Shown: one piece after another, positions 12,645 through 25,674 of the stretch
Layout: each line of letters opens with the position of its first letter
How positions within the stretch are numbered: position 1 is the first letter of the stretch
NCBI GenBank assembly: GCA_018105865.1
Contig: CM030851.1
Location: forward strand, 6,557,328 to 6,621,327
Direction of reading: 5' to 3'
Length of the DNA stretch: 64,000 nucleotides
Origin: Metaphire vulgaris
Taxonomy: Eukaryota; Annelida; Clitellata; Crassiclitellata; Megascolecidae
The notes under the pieces: model-generated
Seen by the model: only the letters and a program-made list of their open reading frames with translations
Databases searched by the model: none
Told to the model about the DNA's origin: nothing
Made by a program: the position numbers and the translations under genes

Positions 12645-12895
12645 CGTCCATAGTCACTCAATCAATCAATCAATCAATAAACTTCTATGGTGCCACTATC
12701 ATAATGCCTAGGGCATTAGCCAATGGTAATTCTACTAAAGGATTTTCATGTATTAGTTGGTGGATTGACTAATCTTTCCACCTTGACCTGGCCCTAATTC
12801 AGTTTGGATTTGGTACACCATTGGCTGATGCCCTAGGCATTATGATAGTGGCACCATAGAAGTTTATTGATTGATTGACTATGGACTCTGTAAGA
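12645..12895. mobile_element. Foldback element with ~75-bp inverted arms
   Basis: The left arm (about 12647-12726) contains CTTCTATGGTGCCACTATCA then TAATGCCTAGGGCATTAGCC. The right arm (about 12820-12893) is its near-perfect reverse complement, down to CAATCAATCAAT and CCATAGTCA at the outer ends. About 90 bp of unrelated loop lies between. It could be a foldback transposon or two head-to-head LINE 3' ends. Confidence 0.85.
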
Positions 12896-13299
12896 AGAGA
12901 AGTTATTAGTGTCTCAGTGGTAATGCATTTTGGTGATCTAACTCAATGATTGATTATACCACCTCCTGGCTGACACAAGAACTATACTATGGCATCTCTC
13001 TGGCATATGTCACTAATAGCATTGATTGCCTATTGGTTATGGAGTGTTAGTGCACCAAGTATCTGGCACTGTCTCAAGGTAGTGTGGCAATTACAAGTTT
13101 TAGTCATTGTTGTAGCTTCTCATCTTATATAGTCTCTGTCTATACATCATAGACACTCTATTAGACAGGGCTCAGACTGAAGTTTTACCCGATGAGGAAA
13201 AGACTGTTTATAAATCTGTACCATTGAATTGCAGGACATTCTATGTTGTGAAGAGGTCCTTGGCTGAAATGGCATAAATAGTCCAAAATACTAGATGGA

Positions 13300-13535
13300 T
13301 TGTGTAATGTGGAATTGCTGATAGGCATGATTTGAACAAGATTGAGCAAAGAAATAAATCTAACAACACCAAACGTGCTTTCAAGGTGGTGAAAAACTTA
13401 GGAAGAGATTTTGCCATAAGACAAAGAAACATCAAATACAAGATGGGAAGGCTTTTGAGAGATTTAGACGACATAACATACATACATGATTTCAACGTGT
13501 GTTATGCACAGTATATCTTTCAACTTCAGTTGTGA
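13300..13535 (+). mobile_element. LINE remnant (linker between endonuclease and reverse transcriptase)
   Basis: An open frame reads RNKSNNTKRAFKVVKNL, then RQRNIKYKMGRLLRDLDDIT. This pattern precedes the reverse transcriptase in many APE-type LINE proteins. The frame is short and ends in a stop. It lies about 140 bp before the SAP exon of PIAS and should not be read as the PIAS first exon. Confidence 0.5.
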
Positions 13536-13675
13536 TGGATATGCTGAAGTGGTTTATGTTTTGCTGGTAATGATATGCATATCAACATTTTAAAAGGAAT
13601 TTCTTGATTATTTTATTATGATCGAATTATGAGATGGGATGTGTGTATTTGATTAGTTGATCGTTTAATTTTCAG

Positions 13676-16211
13676 AATATGATCATGACATTCAGGGTAT
13701 CAGAGCTTCAGTTGCTGCTTGGACTGACAAGTCAGAACCGGTATGGCCGTAAAACCGAACTTATGCAGCGGGCGCTGGCAATGGTTGAAAACGGAGTTCC
13801 TGTTCCAGTACAATTAAAAATACGAGAACTGTATCAGAAATTCACTCCACGAGTACCTGGCTCTAGTTCAACATTCTCACTTGTGCAAAATTCCATTGGC
13901 AAGTCTTTGATTCGTACTGGCTATTTAAAAATGCTTGATACTATAACACTCCTGTTGGGTTAAATTGGAACTTGTCATAATAGATTTTGAAATATGTGTC
14001 TGGTTGGTTTTTCCGATGCTTTGATCGTTATCGTTATCAAGGTTTATTGATTGACATTTATGCTCAGATACTTGCATTTCAGTTAGCAACATCGTTACGT
14101 ACCATTAAAATAATCCTTTCTTTTCTTGGTAGCTTGGTTATGCAACATTTTTATTCTGTAGCTTATTCTGTTCAATAATTGATCATCTTCTGTGCTGTTT
14201 TTGTGTTTTCATTATTGGTTTTGTTATTTAATCGTTTCAGTTATAGCAGAATAATAACTGTAGCAAGTCAGGCCCCTGGTGACCTAACTGTGCTCTAACT
14301 GTTGTGAACTATGGATATGACTGAGTACTATGCCAGATCATTGGATGTCAATTATATTTGTTTGATTTAGTCTGGCAACCAGAACTAAGACTGCATTTAA
14401 GCATACATGTGTCATTATAGTTTGTCATTTGTATCATTATTTAGTTGCTATACTATATGAGTGAATTAAAAAGCTTTTCATTTTGTGATGAATTAGTTCA
14501 ATGCAATGAGTTATCATTCGATTATTTACTGCGTAATTGAATTGTATAAATTTAGGCCGAACAACAGTGAATGCGGGTTCGATACACAAGGGACTATGTG
14601 AATTACTTGGTCCGATCAGTCAGTCGTCAAATAATGTCACATATCCAGAAGTCAAATTTAAGCATCTGCCTTTCTACGACCTGCTTGGTGAAATCATGCG
14701 GCCTGTCTGCTTAGGTTAACAGATTTTGTCATGTTTACATAAATTGGATGGATCTCGGTATATAAATTTTCTTGATTATGTGATATTTGCATCAATGTAG
14801 TCTTTAGAGTGATTGTATCATTGGTGCTCATCTTTTTTGACATTGAGGAGAAGATCTACAGGAGAACACAGGGCACTTGCCCCTCCAAAACCCACCCAAA
14901 GCATTTTCTTGGCAAATGAGACATGAGTAAAGACATGAGATATGATATAAAGACATGTCATGGCATGGCATATATGACTTAAAGACATGAAATAAAGACA
15001 TGGGTAAATGAATGTTGTCTTTTCTTCCTGCCCATAATTTTAACTACATTTTGTATGCACCACATCTACACAAGAATGGGGCATAGACTATGAAGTGTTC
15101 CCTCCAAACTGAATTCATGGATCCACCTCTATCTTCTGTCTTATATTGAATGGACTGCAGGATAGCTGTTTGTTTTATCCATTCCAGAATTGAATTTTCT
15201 ATGAATTTATTGTTTATCATATTCTCTTTGCAATGAGTATTTGCTCTGGATCTCATATATTGTCAGTTTCCTTTTTATCAGATTAGCATTATTTCTGGCC
15301 TCATTTTGTGACCTTGCATTAGGTTCTTGTGTTTCTCATTATGTGTCTGTGAAAAGAAACTTCAGAAAAGATGATTCACAATTTTCTTTTTAAAGATTTT
15401 CCAAACTGTTATTTTTTTTATTTAGTGTTAAAACTTCTACATGGGTCACAAGCTTAGTGACTTCAATATTTAGGAGGAAACTACAGCCTAAATAGTGATA
15501 ATAACAAGGATTTTATTATTTCTGTAGTGTTGATCAGTTATGCAGTTTGTACACCTTGCAAATATTTTAAAGACAGAAATTCTTTGATAATTTTTCAGCA
15601 CCACGAAGTTCTGCAAAGCAGCAAGAAACACGAATAAATTTCAGTTTGACTGACGAACAAGTTCAAGAAATTACAATGTCCAGGTTTGGTTAATTTTTTT
15701 ATGATATAATTTTATCATTTTGTAAGAATCTAATATTTTGAGCTAAAGATCATAGCCTTATCATTTTGTACCCTAGAATCATTAAACAACAAATGGTTGG
15801 CCCCCATTTTGAGGCCCCCACTTGCCAAATCCTAGAGCCGCCACTGGCCTGGTCCTCTGCAACTTAATGCTAAGGCTAAAGGGATTCACAAAAAAGAACT
15901 GGAAAATGATAGCAGAGAAGTCGAGATCCTAAAAAATTAAGCCATTTGTAATAAATACAAAAAAGCAATAGCAGAAGGTCTGGAACTGGAAAAGCGAAAG
16001 CCAGTAAACAGCCTAAGCATTGATGGAATAGCACAGATGCTAGTAGAGGTAATATATGAGGCTGTCAAAGAATCTATACTGCTAAAAGAACGCTAGAATA
16101 GGAAATGGATATCAGAATAAACCCTCGAATTGGGGCAACATACATAATCTAAAGCTATTTGTCTTAATGTTGTCATATTAAATAATGTTAAGGTGTTTGT
16201 AAGCTTTGTTG

Positions 16212-16266
<55 letters not shown>

Positions 16267-17871
16267 ATGTTTGTTAACGCACATTAAGTCATTCACAGGT
16301 GAAGAATCATAAGTGCTGGGTGAGTCACGTGTCCTAAACAGTGTAGGCCAAACTGCAGAGTACAGTTTTCAGTCGGCATTTAAAAGCAACTATAGAAACA
16401 GTTAAGTCTGAAGTGACAGATTTCGTTGGCAAAGGAGCGGTCAGTGAGAGAAAGTTGAGTGTGCCGCTGTAGCAGTTTGTTAACACCTCTTGATCTCAGT
16501 CTGAACTGTTCCTGCACTTGGATAAAATCTGCTAGGTAGGTGGGCTGTTGCGTTGTAATGATCTTAAAAGTGATTAGCGCGATCTTGCATTGGATACGGT
16601 ACCGTACTGGTTATATTTTGCAGAAGTGGCTACAGTGCAGGCAGGCTGGAATACAGCGTACAGGTTCAGCTTCGGTTCTGTGTCGTTGATCCATCAATGA
16701 GACAGCCAGATGCATTTCCTTCCAATATCACTGTTAAAGTTAATGGTGTTATTGCTTCTCTTCCAGTAAATGCTATTTCAAATTCTTTTAATTTGTATCT
16801 TAAGCATTGTTCAACTGTTATAATAAGTTTGAAAAGTCAAAGTATAATTATGTTTGTGATGCTTTGAAATTATTTTAAAATAAAAATATGTTGCTTATTT
16901 TCATGTTCATCTTTCATATCGCTATTCACATTATTTGTAAAGTAATGTAATGTATGTGTAGCACATAACAAAACATAACACAACAGAAAATAGTATATGT
17001 GTAATATATAGCATAATTTAGCACCTCTTCTTAAAATTCACCTTAATAGCATTTCTAGAATAAATAATACTGGTGATTGAAAATTAGTTATTGAGCTACT
17101 AGTTTATGTTTATTAATTAAACTGATAAATATAATTTTGTTGAATTCATGAAGAATATTCTTCATGAATTCTTTGTATAAAAATTTAGGAATAAGAAATA
17201 AGAAAGTCTCTTAATATTTTGAAGACTGAGCATTACTCATTCCCATAATGCAGGAATGGCATTCTTTTATATTTGAAACAGTAATATATTAAACTAATTT
17301 TGTATTCTTTCTGAAAATTTAACAGAAATAAGAGTATTTTTATTTGATTTTCCAGTTTCTGATCTGATCTTGATTATTTCTAAATGTTAATTTGTTTTTG
17401 TGACTTTTTTGGCAGAATCCCATTCCAACGAATAAACCAGGGGCACAACCCAAACGACCGAGTCGGCCGGTGGACGTGACTGCTCTCTGTCGATTATCCA
17501 ACTCAATCAACAACAACATTACTGTGTCATGGATGACAGAGGAGAATAAAGTACTTATCAGTCGTTCTATTGTGGCTGCATGAATTTTCTAATGAATTAT
17601 TTAATTATCTATTACTCTGTGATCAGATTTTGTGATTATAAGTTATGGACGATGTATTATTATTAGTGGTGCAGTGGAGTAGTGGGTAGGGTTCTTGCTT
17701 TGCAGACAGAGTAGGAGGCTTGAATCTGACCCTAGCCACTGCATAATGACCTTGGGTAAGTTGTTCACTCCTAATTGCTTTTGAGGTCCAAAGCAATAGG
17801 AAACCACTTAACTCACCTAATTGCTGGGTGGCAAAAAGCCAATTGGGGCTGCCTTAGGGCAGAGAACTAAC

Positions 17872-17944
<73 letters not shown>

Positions 17945-20900
17945 TATGATTATGATTATGATTATGATTATGATTATGATTATGATTATTTATTAATTGT
18001 TGTGTAAAATAAGAAATGAATATTAATAATAATATATAAAAATAAATATGTATAAAATAAACATAAATAAAAATAGTTTGGATGATATTCATTTGCACTT
18101 CTTAAAATGTTATGAATGAAGTTTAGGTTTCAAGAGTTGAGCAGAGAACATCTGAACAGCTTGTTATTAGAATTGACAATTTTTTCTTTTGATCTGAATG
18201 TGCCTTAAATTTTGGATCAGGTCAGGTCAGGTTTTCATCCTCCAGCTGTGTCCAGCTATTGACTTCTCCATGACATCTCTCCAAAGTTCTCTGTCCTTTG
18301 CTATTTTTTCCAAGGTCATTCGGTGTCTTCTGCCAGTTTTCCATTGAAAATTCGTTTTGGGTTTCTAATTTCTTCCATTCTGAGTATGTGTCAAGTCCAT
18401 TTAATTCTTCTCTTTCTGATTACTTCCATGATACTCGGTTGCAGTGTTCTCTCTCTAACTTCTTCATTTGTTATATGTTCTTTGTAACCAATCCTTAGTA
18501 ATCTTCTGAGCCATTTATTTTCTGTTGCTTTTATTTTTTTCCTCAGATTCTTTTTTATGGTCTAAGATTCACATCCATATATTAGTATTGGTATTACACA
18601 AGTGTTGAGAATTCTTATTTATGTTTTCATCTCAGTGTCATGCTTTAGAATAAATGTATGTTGAAATGGTATTCATTGTGTATGGACATAAACAGTATAG
18701 CATGTCTTTTAATTTTTGCATATTGTTGGCAAAATACATATATACATGTTTAGCACATGTGACTTGTGAAATTGCTTTGTACTATGCACTTTGTCCTTAA
18801 CAGAAGAGTGGATGCATTCTGTATATGAAAGTTTCACATTTGTAAAATACTGTTAGAAGCCTTTATTGTGCTGTTCTAGCTTCTTTTTGAAAGTCAGTTT
18901 GTTGAAAGTGTACTTCTAATTACAGAATTACTGTATGGCACTGTATCTTGTAAAACGTCTTGATACAAGCATACTTCTGCAGAGATTGAAGCGCAGTGGC
19001 GCCTGCAAGCCAGAACAAACTGGAATGATGAGTAAGTTGAATTTTCCTAAGCAAATGTGAATCTAATACAAATAGAAGTGACAGCTGAGCCAGATAGCAT
19101 TTTACTATTTAGTCATAGATACAAAGCTCAGAAACATTCACTGGACAGGACTGTTAAATGTAACTTGTGGTTATATGACATGCAAAAGGATGGTTACTAC
19201 TGATCATTTTAGAGAAGAATCTTGAATGACATAGAAAACAGGTAAATGAATTTGACACAATGATAATTAATAAAATTGCCTGATTTTTAAACAGCATAAA
19301 GGGATTTTTCAAAAATTGAAAATGTTACAATAGTTTACACAAAAATAAAATCATTTATTGCAATTTTTTAGAAATTGCTGAATGCAATAATGCAAAACAT
19401 GCTTGATATAAAGGTCAGGTCAGGTCTTCGTCCTCCAGCTGTGTCCAGCTATCGACTTCTGCATGACATCTATCCAAAGTTCTCTGTCTTTTGCTATTTC
19501 TTCTAAAGTCATTCGGTGTCTTCCATCAGTTTTTTAGTTGAGTTTCAGTCCTGCCAGGTGCAGATCCTCTTCCAGTCCATCCACCCATCGTCTTTTCGGT
19601 CTTCCTTTAGATCTTCTCCTCTCTGGTTTGTAGTTGAAGATTCGTTTTGGGTTTCTTATTTCATCCATTCTGAGTACGTGTCCAACCCATTTCATTCTTC
19701 TCTTTCTGATTATTTCAATGATGCATGATTGCAGCGTTCTCTCTCTAACTTCTTCATTTGTTAGATGTTCTTTGTATCCAATCCTTAGTATTCTTCTAAA
19801 TTATTTATTTTCTGTTGCTATTATTTTTTTTCTCAAATTCTTTTTTATGGTCCAAGATTCACATCCACATATTAGTATTGGTATTACACAAGTGTTGAGA
19901 ATTCTTAGTTTTGTTGATATAAACCTGAACCAGAATTGATGTGTTGAAGCTCCTGAATAGTCTGTTTTCATATTACACTCATTAGCAGGTGTAAAACTTG
20001 TAAAACATATCTGATGGTATATGCCATTTATATGAATATGTTTGGCTTGCTCACTCTTCAAGACTGACTTAGATGGAAACAGATTCAACAGAAACAGGTT
20101 CAGCTTTAGTAACTTTTATAGATTTCCATGTTATGCTCATTCTCAAGAAGTTGCATTAAATCAATGGGACCCTATCATGGTGTTAATCAGCGCAATGGCA
20201 AATTTTAGTTCAAAATTAGTTTTAGTACCAATTTTGCAGTTTCATAGTTAATGGCAATAATATATAAGTAGTTGCTTTATAGGAATTCAGAAGAAATTGA
20301 AAATTGAAAGGGATAATGTCTTTCTGTTATGGATAATATTTTCTAATTATGCATTGCTGATAAATATTCTTTTTGATGAATTTCTGATTAATTCCATGGT
20401 GAATATATGGTAATTACTGTATATTCACCAATTATGTTATTTCATGGGATAGCAGTTGTGCTTCTTGGATTATAGAAACTATATCCATGTACACTTACAT
20501 ATTAGCCAAGAACCTATTCTTAAAAATAAACCCAAAGTTTGGATTTTGATTTGTGTGCAAAATGTGTGTACCGGGTAAAACAATATTATTTATTTAAACG
20601 TGACATGTAACTTATGGTGATCATCATAATTATGCTACATTGTAATGACTATTTCTATAAGTCATTTATTGCACATTATGCAGAATAAACAAGCATATGA
20701 CAACATCTTTGCTGCATGTTTTACTTTTCATTTCACTGGCATTTACTTCTACCACTGAGCATCACGACTTTATCACTGCTGGCTGTCAGTTTCCCTTTAG
20801 CATAAGTCTTTCATTAGTACAAATATCCTCAAATAGATCCACGGTTTGTCTTGTGTATTTGCTGGTGGCATTCATCCATCCACCCATCCATCCATCAATT

Positions 20901-21406
20901 CTTGCAAACAGTAGTCAAAGATAAAGACAGTCAAACAGAAATTGAATTAGTTGATGTTTGTGACCAATATGGCTTCATAATACATACTTATGCAAAATAT
21001 ATGTTGAAATGTGATAGTTTTCAAGTATTTTGCTTAAATTGAATATTTCTGTTGGCATTTGTGTTATTTTGTAAAAGGGACTGATGTTGGTTGATGTATC
21101 TTTTGTTACAGTTCAAGAGAAGCTGTCTTTGGACTGTGACACTGAACTTGCTACCACCAGTCTGCGTGTCTCATTGCGTTGTCCAGTAAGATGCAATTTG
21201 GTTATTATTTCTCTTCTGGATAAACATGAATGGTTCCCAGATCTTTACTTTTGTTTTTATGCCCAGAAGTTTTCAGCTATAAAAACTTAGGTAATGTTGG
21301 TGGCAGGAAGGAATCTAACTATGAGAAATTTAACTTGAATTTTTCTTTGTCTTGCATACAGATCTGGATATGACCAACCATATTGTTTTGGTTCTTGATT
21401 GCAGTT

Positions 21407-21445
<39 letters not shown>

Positions 21446-23038
21446 CATGTTAGGGAATGATCAGAAACCGCTCCGGACATTTGCTTCGGCCAGATAGTGT
21501 GGTATTTGGCAATATCAAGATTCGTCAGATACTTATGTCACAAAATTACCGAATCCGAATATTATTGTCACATTTCATGTCTTAATAAAGAGCAAATCAA
21601 CTGAAGTTAATGAACGCACTCACAATTTCCCGCAAATTTTAAATTTAACCAAAACTACATCACACAAATTGACCCTCATTTGACCAACAGCCACGTCACT
21701 AAAATTCTCATATCGGTTGATCTCATACACTGTGCCTCATCTCTGGAATGATCTACCATCAGAGATCCAAAAGATCGATAAGTCTGGTTCTCTTCAGTCA
21801 ATAAATCAGTCACCACTGGCCATCACTTCACAAACTTTCCGAAAACAATTTAAAACTATTCTTTTCAAGAAATCTTTTAGCAAAATTCTTACTATAGGCC
21901 TGCATTCTATCCACCGCAAGGCTTTTTATCATCCTCCATAAAAATACTTTGCTGCGACTGCCTACCTAGATCTACAACCTTGATCACCACGGACTACAGA
22001 TTACGGACTATGGATTTCACCCAGATTGAGAGCTCATAAATAAGCCTTTGCACTTCGTCAAGCTTTTGGACAGCGCTATCAAAATTTCATCTTACTTACT
22101 TAATTATTTTATTGCTAGCAAAGCTATTATAACAGTTTACAACTAAATAAAAGTGTCTTTGAAATTATTTTTGACAGTGAAAAAATACATTTAGAACATG
22201 ATTGTAATGAAAAAGTATTGCATATTTTTATATTTTTATGACATAGATATCATTTTTAAATGGGAAAACTTCTGCATTTAGAAGATTTGATTTTAGTATC
22301 CATGTGTTCTCTTTGCTGTTTTAGCTTGGAAAAGTACGAATGAAACTGCCATGTCGTGCTGCCGTTTGCAATCATTTGCAGTGTTTTGATGCTGAGACTT
22401 TCCTTCAAATGAACGAGAAAAAGCCGACGTGGATTTGTCCGATATGTGATCGGCCGGCAGAATTTAACAAACTAATTATTGATGGGTTAGTGAAGCAGCC
22501 TATTCACTAAACATATTGTTCAGCATAATTTAAAAAATCAAGTGGTTTTCTATGTAAAACTTATGAAAAATGTTTTAAAAATATACTCTTGCAATTATAG
22601 ATGTATTTGCATTATTTCATACTTTAAAAATCCTTCTGAAATCCATCCTGTTCAGCCTCATGGCAAAGGAGGTGGCAACACTCAGAGTCGAGATATTGCC
22701 TGTCGAAGCTTGTCATCAATAATGAAGACTTTGTGTTGAGATCTCAAAGGTGCTACACATTGTGGGCAGGTCTGACAGTATTTAGACAGAAAGGTATTAG
22801 AAGAAAGATCAAAATGGATGGAATTGAGTTAGAGAATGTGTCCTGTGCCTTTCTGTATCACACACTACACTTTGCCTTCTACTTAGCATACTGTACTCTT
22901 CCTATATCTTTACACACTGTACTTAGGTGCTTAAGACTTCTAAGGTGCTCCTGACTTAGAGTGCTCATCCTTCAGAGTGCTTCCCTTTAATTCAGATAAA
23001 GTAATAATTAGAAAATGAGCTCTTAATTAGAAAATGAG

Positions 23039-23127
<89 letters not shown>

Positions 23128-25107
23128 TACCTTGCTGTTTTTCTTTGACTGATAACTGGAGTTGACCTGAATTTGAAATTTTTGTGGTTCAGATTTGGAG
23201 AACCATCGATTGATACACCTGAGTATTAGATTTGGTGCTATCGAAGTGCACAATTGTTATTTATTATTATTAAATTGCCTGAAGACAAAAATTTGGCTTG
23301 AAAATAGAAACTAATTTTGTCCTTGATAATGTGTTTGATATAAATTTGAGCATGTATTTATCTAGTCATTTATTTCTAATAGCATAGCAAAGACCTTAAT
23401 AGCAGCTGATGGGTCAACCTGTCAAATTGCTTCTTTTATTCGGACACCCAAAGGTTATTGAGCAGAATTGTATTCGCATCAGGGTCTTGAATTAGGAAAA
23501 TTCTGGTCCTAATTGAAAAGCAGATGGAAAGACATGCTGACATATCTGTGACCTATAATTAGCTCTTGTATCCCCTTTAGTATTTTATATGCCTTGGGAA
23601 TGTTAAATGTCTTGGTATTGTAGATTGTTCCTTGAAATAATTCACAATTCACCAGACTCAACTGAAATTGAATTGACAAAAGATGGTCGCTGGCATGTAA
23701 CAGGAACAGAAGACATAGATGAGAATTCTTGTAGCAGTCCTCAACTTGAAACACAGGAATCTCAAGGCAAGCATTAAGCATATTGCAGTTATACAAGTTC
23801 AGTATCATATTAAGTTACAGTTGGAGATGTGTGACTTTAAAATGAAGTGACCTTGTCCAGAATTGATATCACACAATTTAATTATCAGCCATGTAAATAA
23901 TGTAGCAAAAGGACTATGAATGTAGCTAAATGCTCAATGCTCATCTCTTAACAGACTTGTCTTCAAACAAGCCTGCTACTGCCAAACAAGTTATATGAAC
24001 CTGAGGTTGGAAGTTGGTCAAGAGAATTTTCTTTACTCATTTTTTTAAGCTTTGTCTTTCAATTTTGATTTTTGGTTGGCTTGCCAAGTGCTCATTATTT
24101 TTATAGTAGCAGTAGGGTACCGATTGGTATGCTCCATAATTTCAATAGAGAGGATAATTAAGTTTGCAAACGATCGTTCTTTGTTCATTTCTCAAAATGA
24201 TAAAGCACATAAGTAGCTAACTAGCAACAAGGCTGCTCATATTAGTAATAACGTTTAAATTAAAACGCTAGTGGCATGAATCTTAATCGACAAATACAAT
24301 ATTTATGCTGGGACATGAGAAACTAATTTTGAGTATAGAGAAATATAAATTTGTGTGCAACAGGTCATGTGCTTTTAAATATTGAAAGTTATAACTTTTA
24401 TATTGAATATCTAATCATGTTGAAATTTTGTCCAACTTCAAGAATGATTTGTTAAATGAGTATTGATGTTGCCTGGCTTGTACATAGGAGGCTGCTCAAA
24501 GCCGTTTGATGGAGATGTGATCGACCTTACAGAATCAGACGATGAAACTCTTTACCAGAGCGATTCAAAGTCACATTTACACGCTCTCACAAAATGCTAT
24601 GCATCATCTACCCAGTCAAAATGCAGTACAGTTTCATCACCAGCAGCATCTAGTCCTCAAGTTACCATATATGACCTGTCGCCTCTGGATTTTACCGTTC
24701 CATCACCTCACCGACAAACTCTAAGTCCAGACCGTGTTTCTGACCTTTCACCTCAGCTTCCACCTCCCCCTCTGGCACACTGCAACTACCAGCCATTCAC
24801 ACTCCCATCAAAGATGCACTCCATTCCACCGACAGTCCCACCAGTACTTCCGACTCCAGCATTTGGTGGCTTTCCTTCGATGGCAAGTCTTCATGCTCCT
24901 TATGGTGCCCTGTACAGTGGTGGATTTGATGGTTTCATGCCAAGTGATGTCAGTATGATGGAGTTATTCTCTCTCATGAGCAGCATGCCAGAATATTCAC
25001 TAACACAGCAGCAACTGGCCCTCTCCAGTGGGCTGTTCGACTACCTCTACCCACCAAGAGCCGAGTCCTCCATTGACGGGAGTAGTAGTCGTCTACCACA
25101 TTCTTGA
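13676..25107 (+). CDS. PIAS: PIAS-type E3 SUMO-protein ligase (first exon not found)
   Basis: Ten exons join in one frame (about 615 residues): 13676-13898, 14556-14714, 15599-15683, 16624-16765, 17416-17550, 18926-19031, 21112-21185, 22325-22485, 23624-23766, 24488-25107. Domains in order: an N-terminal SAP domain ([11 protein letters not shown]...[14 protein letters not shown] binding); the PINIT domain, from [11 protein letters not shown] through [21 protein letters not shown] and [12 protein letters not shown]; the SP-RING in exon 22325 ([18 protein letters not shown], then [12 protein letters not shown], with the zinc ligands present); and a SUMO-interacting motif [10 protein letters not shown] in the last exon, followed by a Ser/Pro-rich tail. 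Family role: transfers SUMO from UBC9 to nuclear transcription regulators. Two introns may use GC donors (after 23766 and possibly 13898; a GT alternative for the latter gives an exon end at 13913, also in phase). The first exon and start codon are unresolved. Confidence 0.95.
15789..15846. mobile_element. hAT terminal fragment
   Basis: Read in reverse it begins CAGTGGCGGCTCTAGGATTT and continues GGCAAGTGGGGG. The same terminus occurs at 49548 and 60706. Only one end is present. Confidence 0.6.
15890..16130 (+). mobile_element. Possible LINE ORF remnant
   Basis: With stops ignored it reads [31 protein letters not shown] and RKWISE-TLELGQ. The last resembles the KWISEETL motif in the linker region of LINE proteins. 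In a PIAS intron. Weak. Confidence 0.35.
16216..16265. repeat. (ATT)n microsatellite
   Basis: About 16 uninterrupted ATT units in a PIAS intron. Confidence 0.95.
17142..17171. repeat. Perfect 30-bp palindrome
   Basis: GAATTCATGAAGAAT is followed directly by its exact reverse complement with no spacer. It lies in a PIAS intron about 245 bp before the exon at 17416. Confidence 0.95.
17660..17872 (+). mobile_element. tRNA-derived SINE with (ATT)n tail
   Basis: The 5' part resembles a tRNA with AGTGGGTAGGGTTCTTGC and a degenerate B box (GGCTTGAATCTGACC). The body carries TGACCTTGGGTAAGTTGTTC, similar to the core of MIR/CORE-type SINEs. It ends in a long ATT tail. In a PIAS intron, same strand as the gene. 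Confidence 0.7.
17873..17995. repeat. (ATT)n then (ATTATG)n microsatellite
   Basis: About 70 bases of ATT repeats followed by about 8 units of ATTATG-like hexamers. It forms or extends the tail of the SINE at 17660-17872. Confidence 0.95.
18216..18652 (-). mobile_element. LINE 3' fragment, copy 2 (same family as 1497-2720)
   Basis: In reverse it matches the last part of copy 1, from about AAAACATAAATAAGAATTCT to the ACCTG-type tail at 18218. Relative to copy 3 it lacks about 95 bp inside the [12 protein letters not shown] region. It is 5' truncated. In a PIAS intron. Confidence 0.85.
19412..19912 (-). mobile_element. LINE 3' fragment, copy 3 (same family as 1497-2720)
   Basis: In reverse it encodes [20 protein letters not shown], then the [12 protein letters not shown] region, and ends in the same ACCTG-type tail. 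It is 5' truncated within a few tens of bases of where copy 2 ends. In the PIAS intron after the exon 18926-19031. Confidence 0.88.
21413..21442. repeat. (TG)n microsatellite
   Basis: Fourteen to fifteen TG units in a PIAS intron. Confidence 0.95.
21590..21950 (+). mobile_element. LINE C-terminal remnant
   Basis: An open frame reads [19 protein letters not shown], then [15 protein letters not shown]. The xxPxLWNxLPxxI pattern followed by FKxxLKTxLF is the usual C-terminus of CR1/L2-type LINE reverse transcriptases. Confidence 0.65.
23039..23124. repeat. (TA)n microsatellite
   Basis: About 43 uninterrupted TA units in the PIAS intron between the SP-RING exon and the next. Confidence 0.97.
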
Positions 25108-25674
25108 CCATAAAAATTATGTCAGTAGACACTAACTGGGAGCTTTCCGCTGGCAGTTTGAGATCGAGGCCCATCTGTTGTCAAAAGGTTGATTGATATG
25201 AGATGACATAGTCCAGAGTGGCCAAATGAACTGAAGATCATTCTAAAGAGCTGATTGTGACTGTCATGATCACAGGATAGGTAATTATAACTGCCAGTTT
25301 GGTATAAATGGTAGGAGTTATGCATCAGGTTGTTGTTAGCATGTGGTGCTAAGAAGTTAGTAAGAACACACATTTAGGAAAGACAGGTATTTGCATCAGT
25401 TGGGAACACTAATTATTAGAATTCTACAAGTCGTGTTATTGTAAATGCAAAACTGAATGTAGTGAGTTGTATAAATTGACTCGATATTACAATATGCATA
25501 AAGGCACTGGAGGTCTTGACTCTCAAGATAAGCATTTAATCATGTAGGGTCTTGTCTGATATAGTGAAAGCATTTGTAGTGGTAGTGTGTATATTTGCTG
25601 GTGGACTGAGGCCACGTAAAGTATTACAGAATTTTATATATTTACTGTGTTAATGATGTCATGAAGATATGTTT

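Larger units (their letters stand above)
5081..13675. other. Gap between divergent NCOA5-like and PIAS genes
   Basis: This 8.6 kb holds no coding exon I can support, though the first exons and promoters of both flanking genes should lie here. It contains a hairpin (5161), LINE remnants (6690-7330, 9365-9665, 13300-13535), a nested MITE/hAT pair (7982-8683), duplicated AT-rich blocks (10351-10798, 11641-12200), a CAC/CACT tract (10986-11560) and a foldback element (12645-12895). About 5215-5900 and 8690-9360 show nothing but AT-rich DNA. Confidence 0.6.

Noticed and set aside
13332..13535. 67-residue open frame just before the PIAS SAP exon
   Set aside because: Its sequence matches a LINE linker region and it ends in a stop before any usable donor, so it is not a PIAS exon.
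24463..24487. Extension of the last PIAS exon upstream to the ATG at 24463
   Set aside because: The acceptor ACATAG|GA at 24487 fits the splice phase; the upstream codons are intronic.
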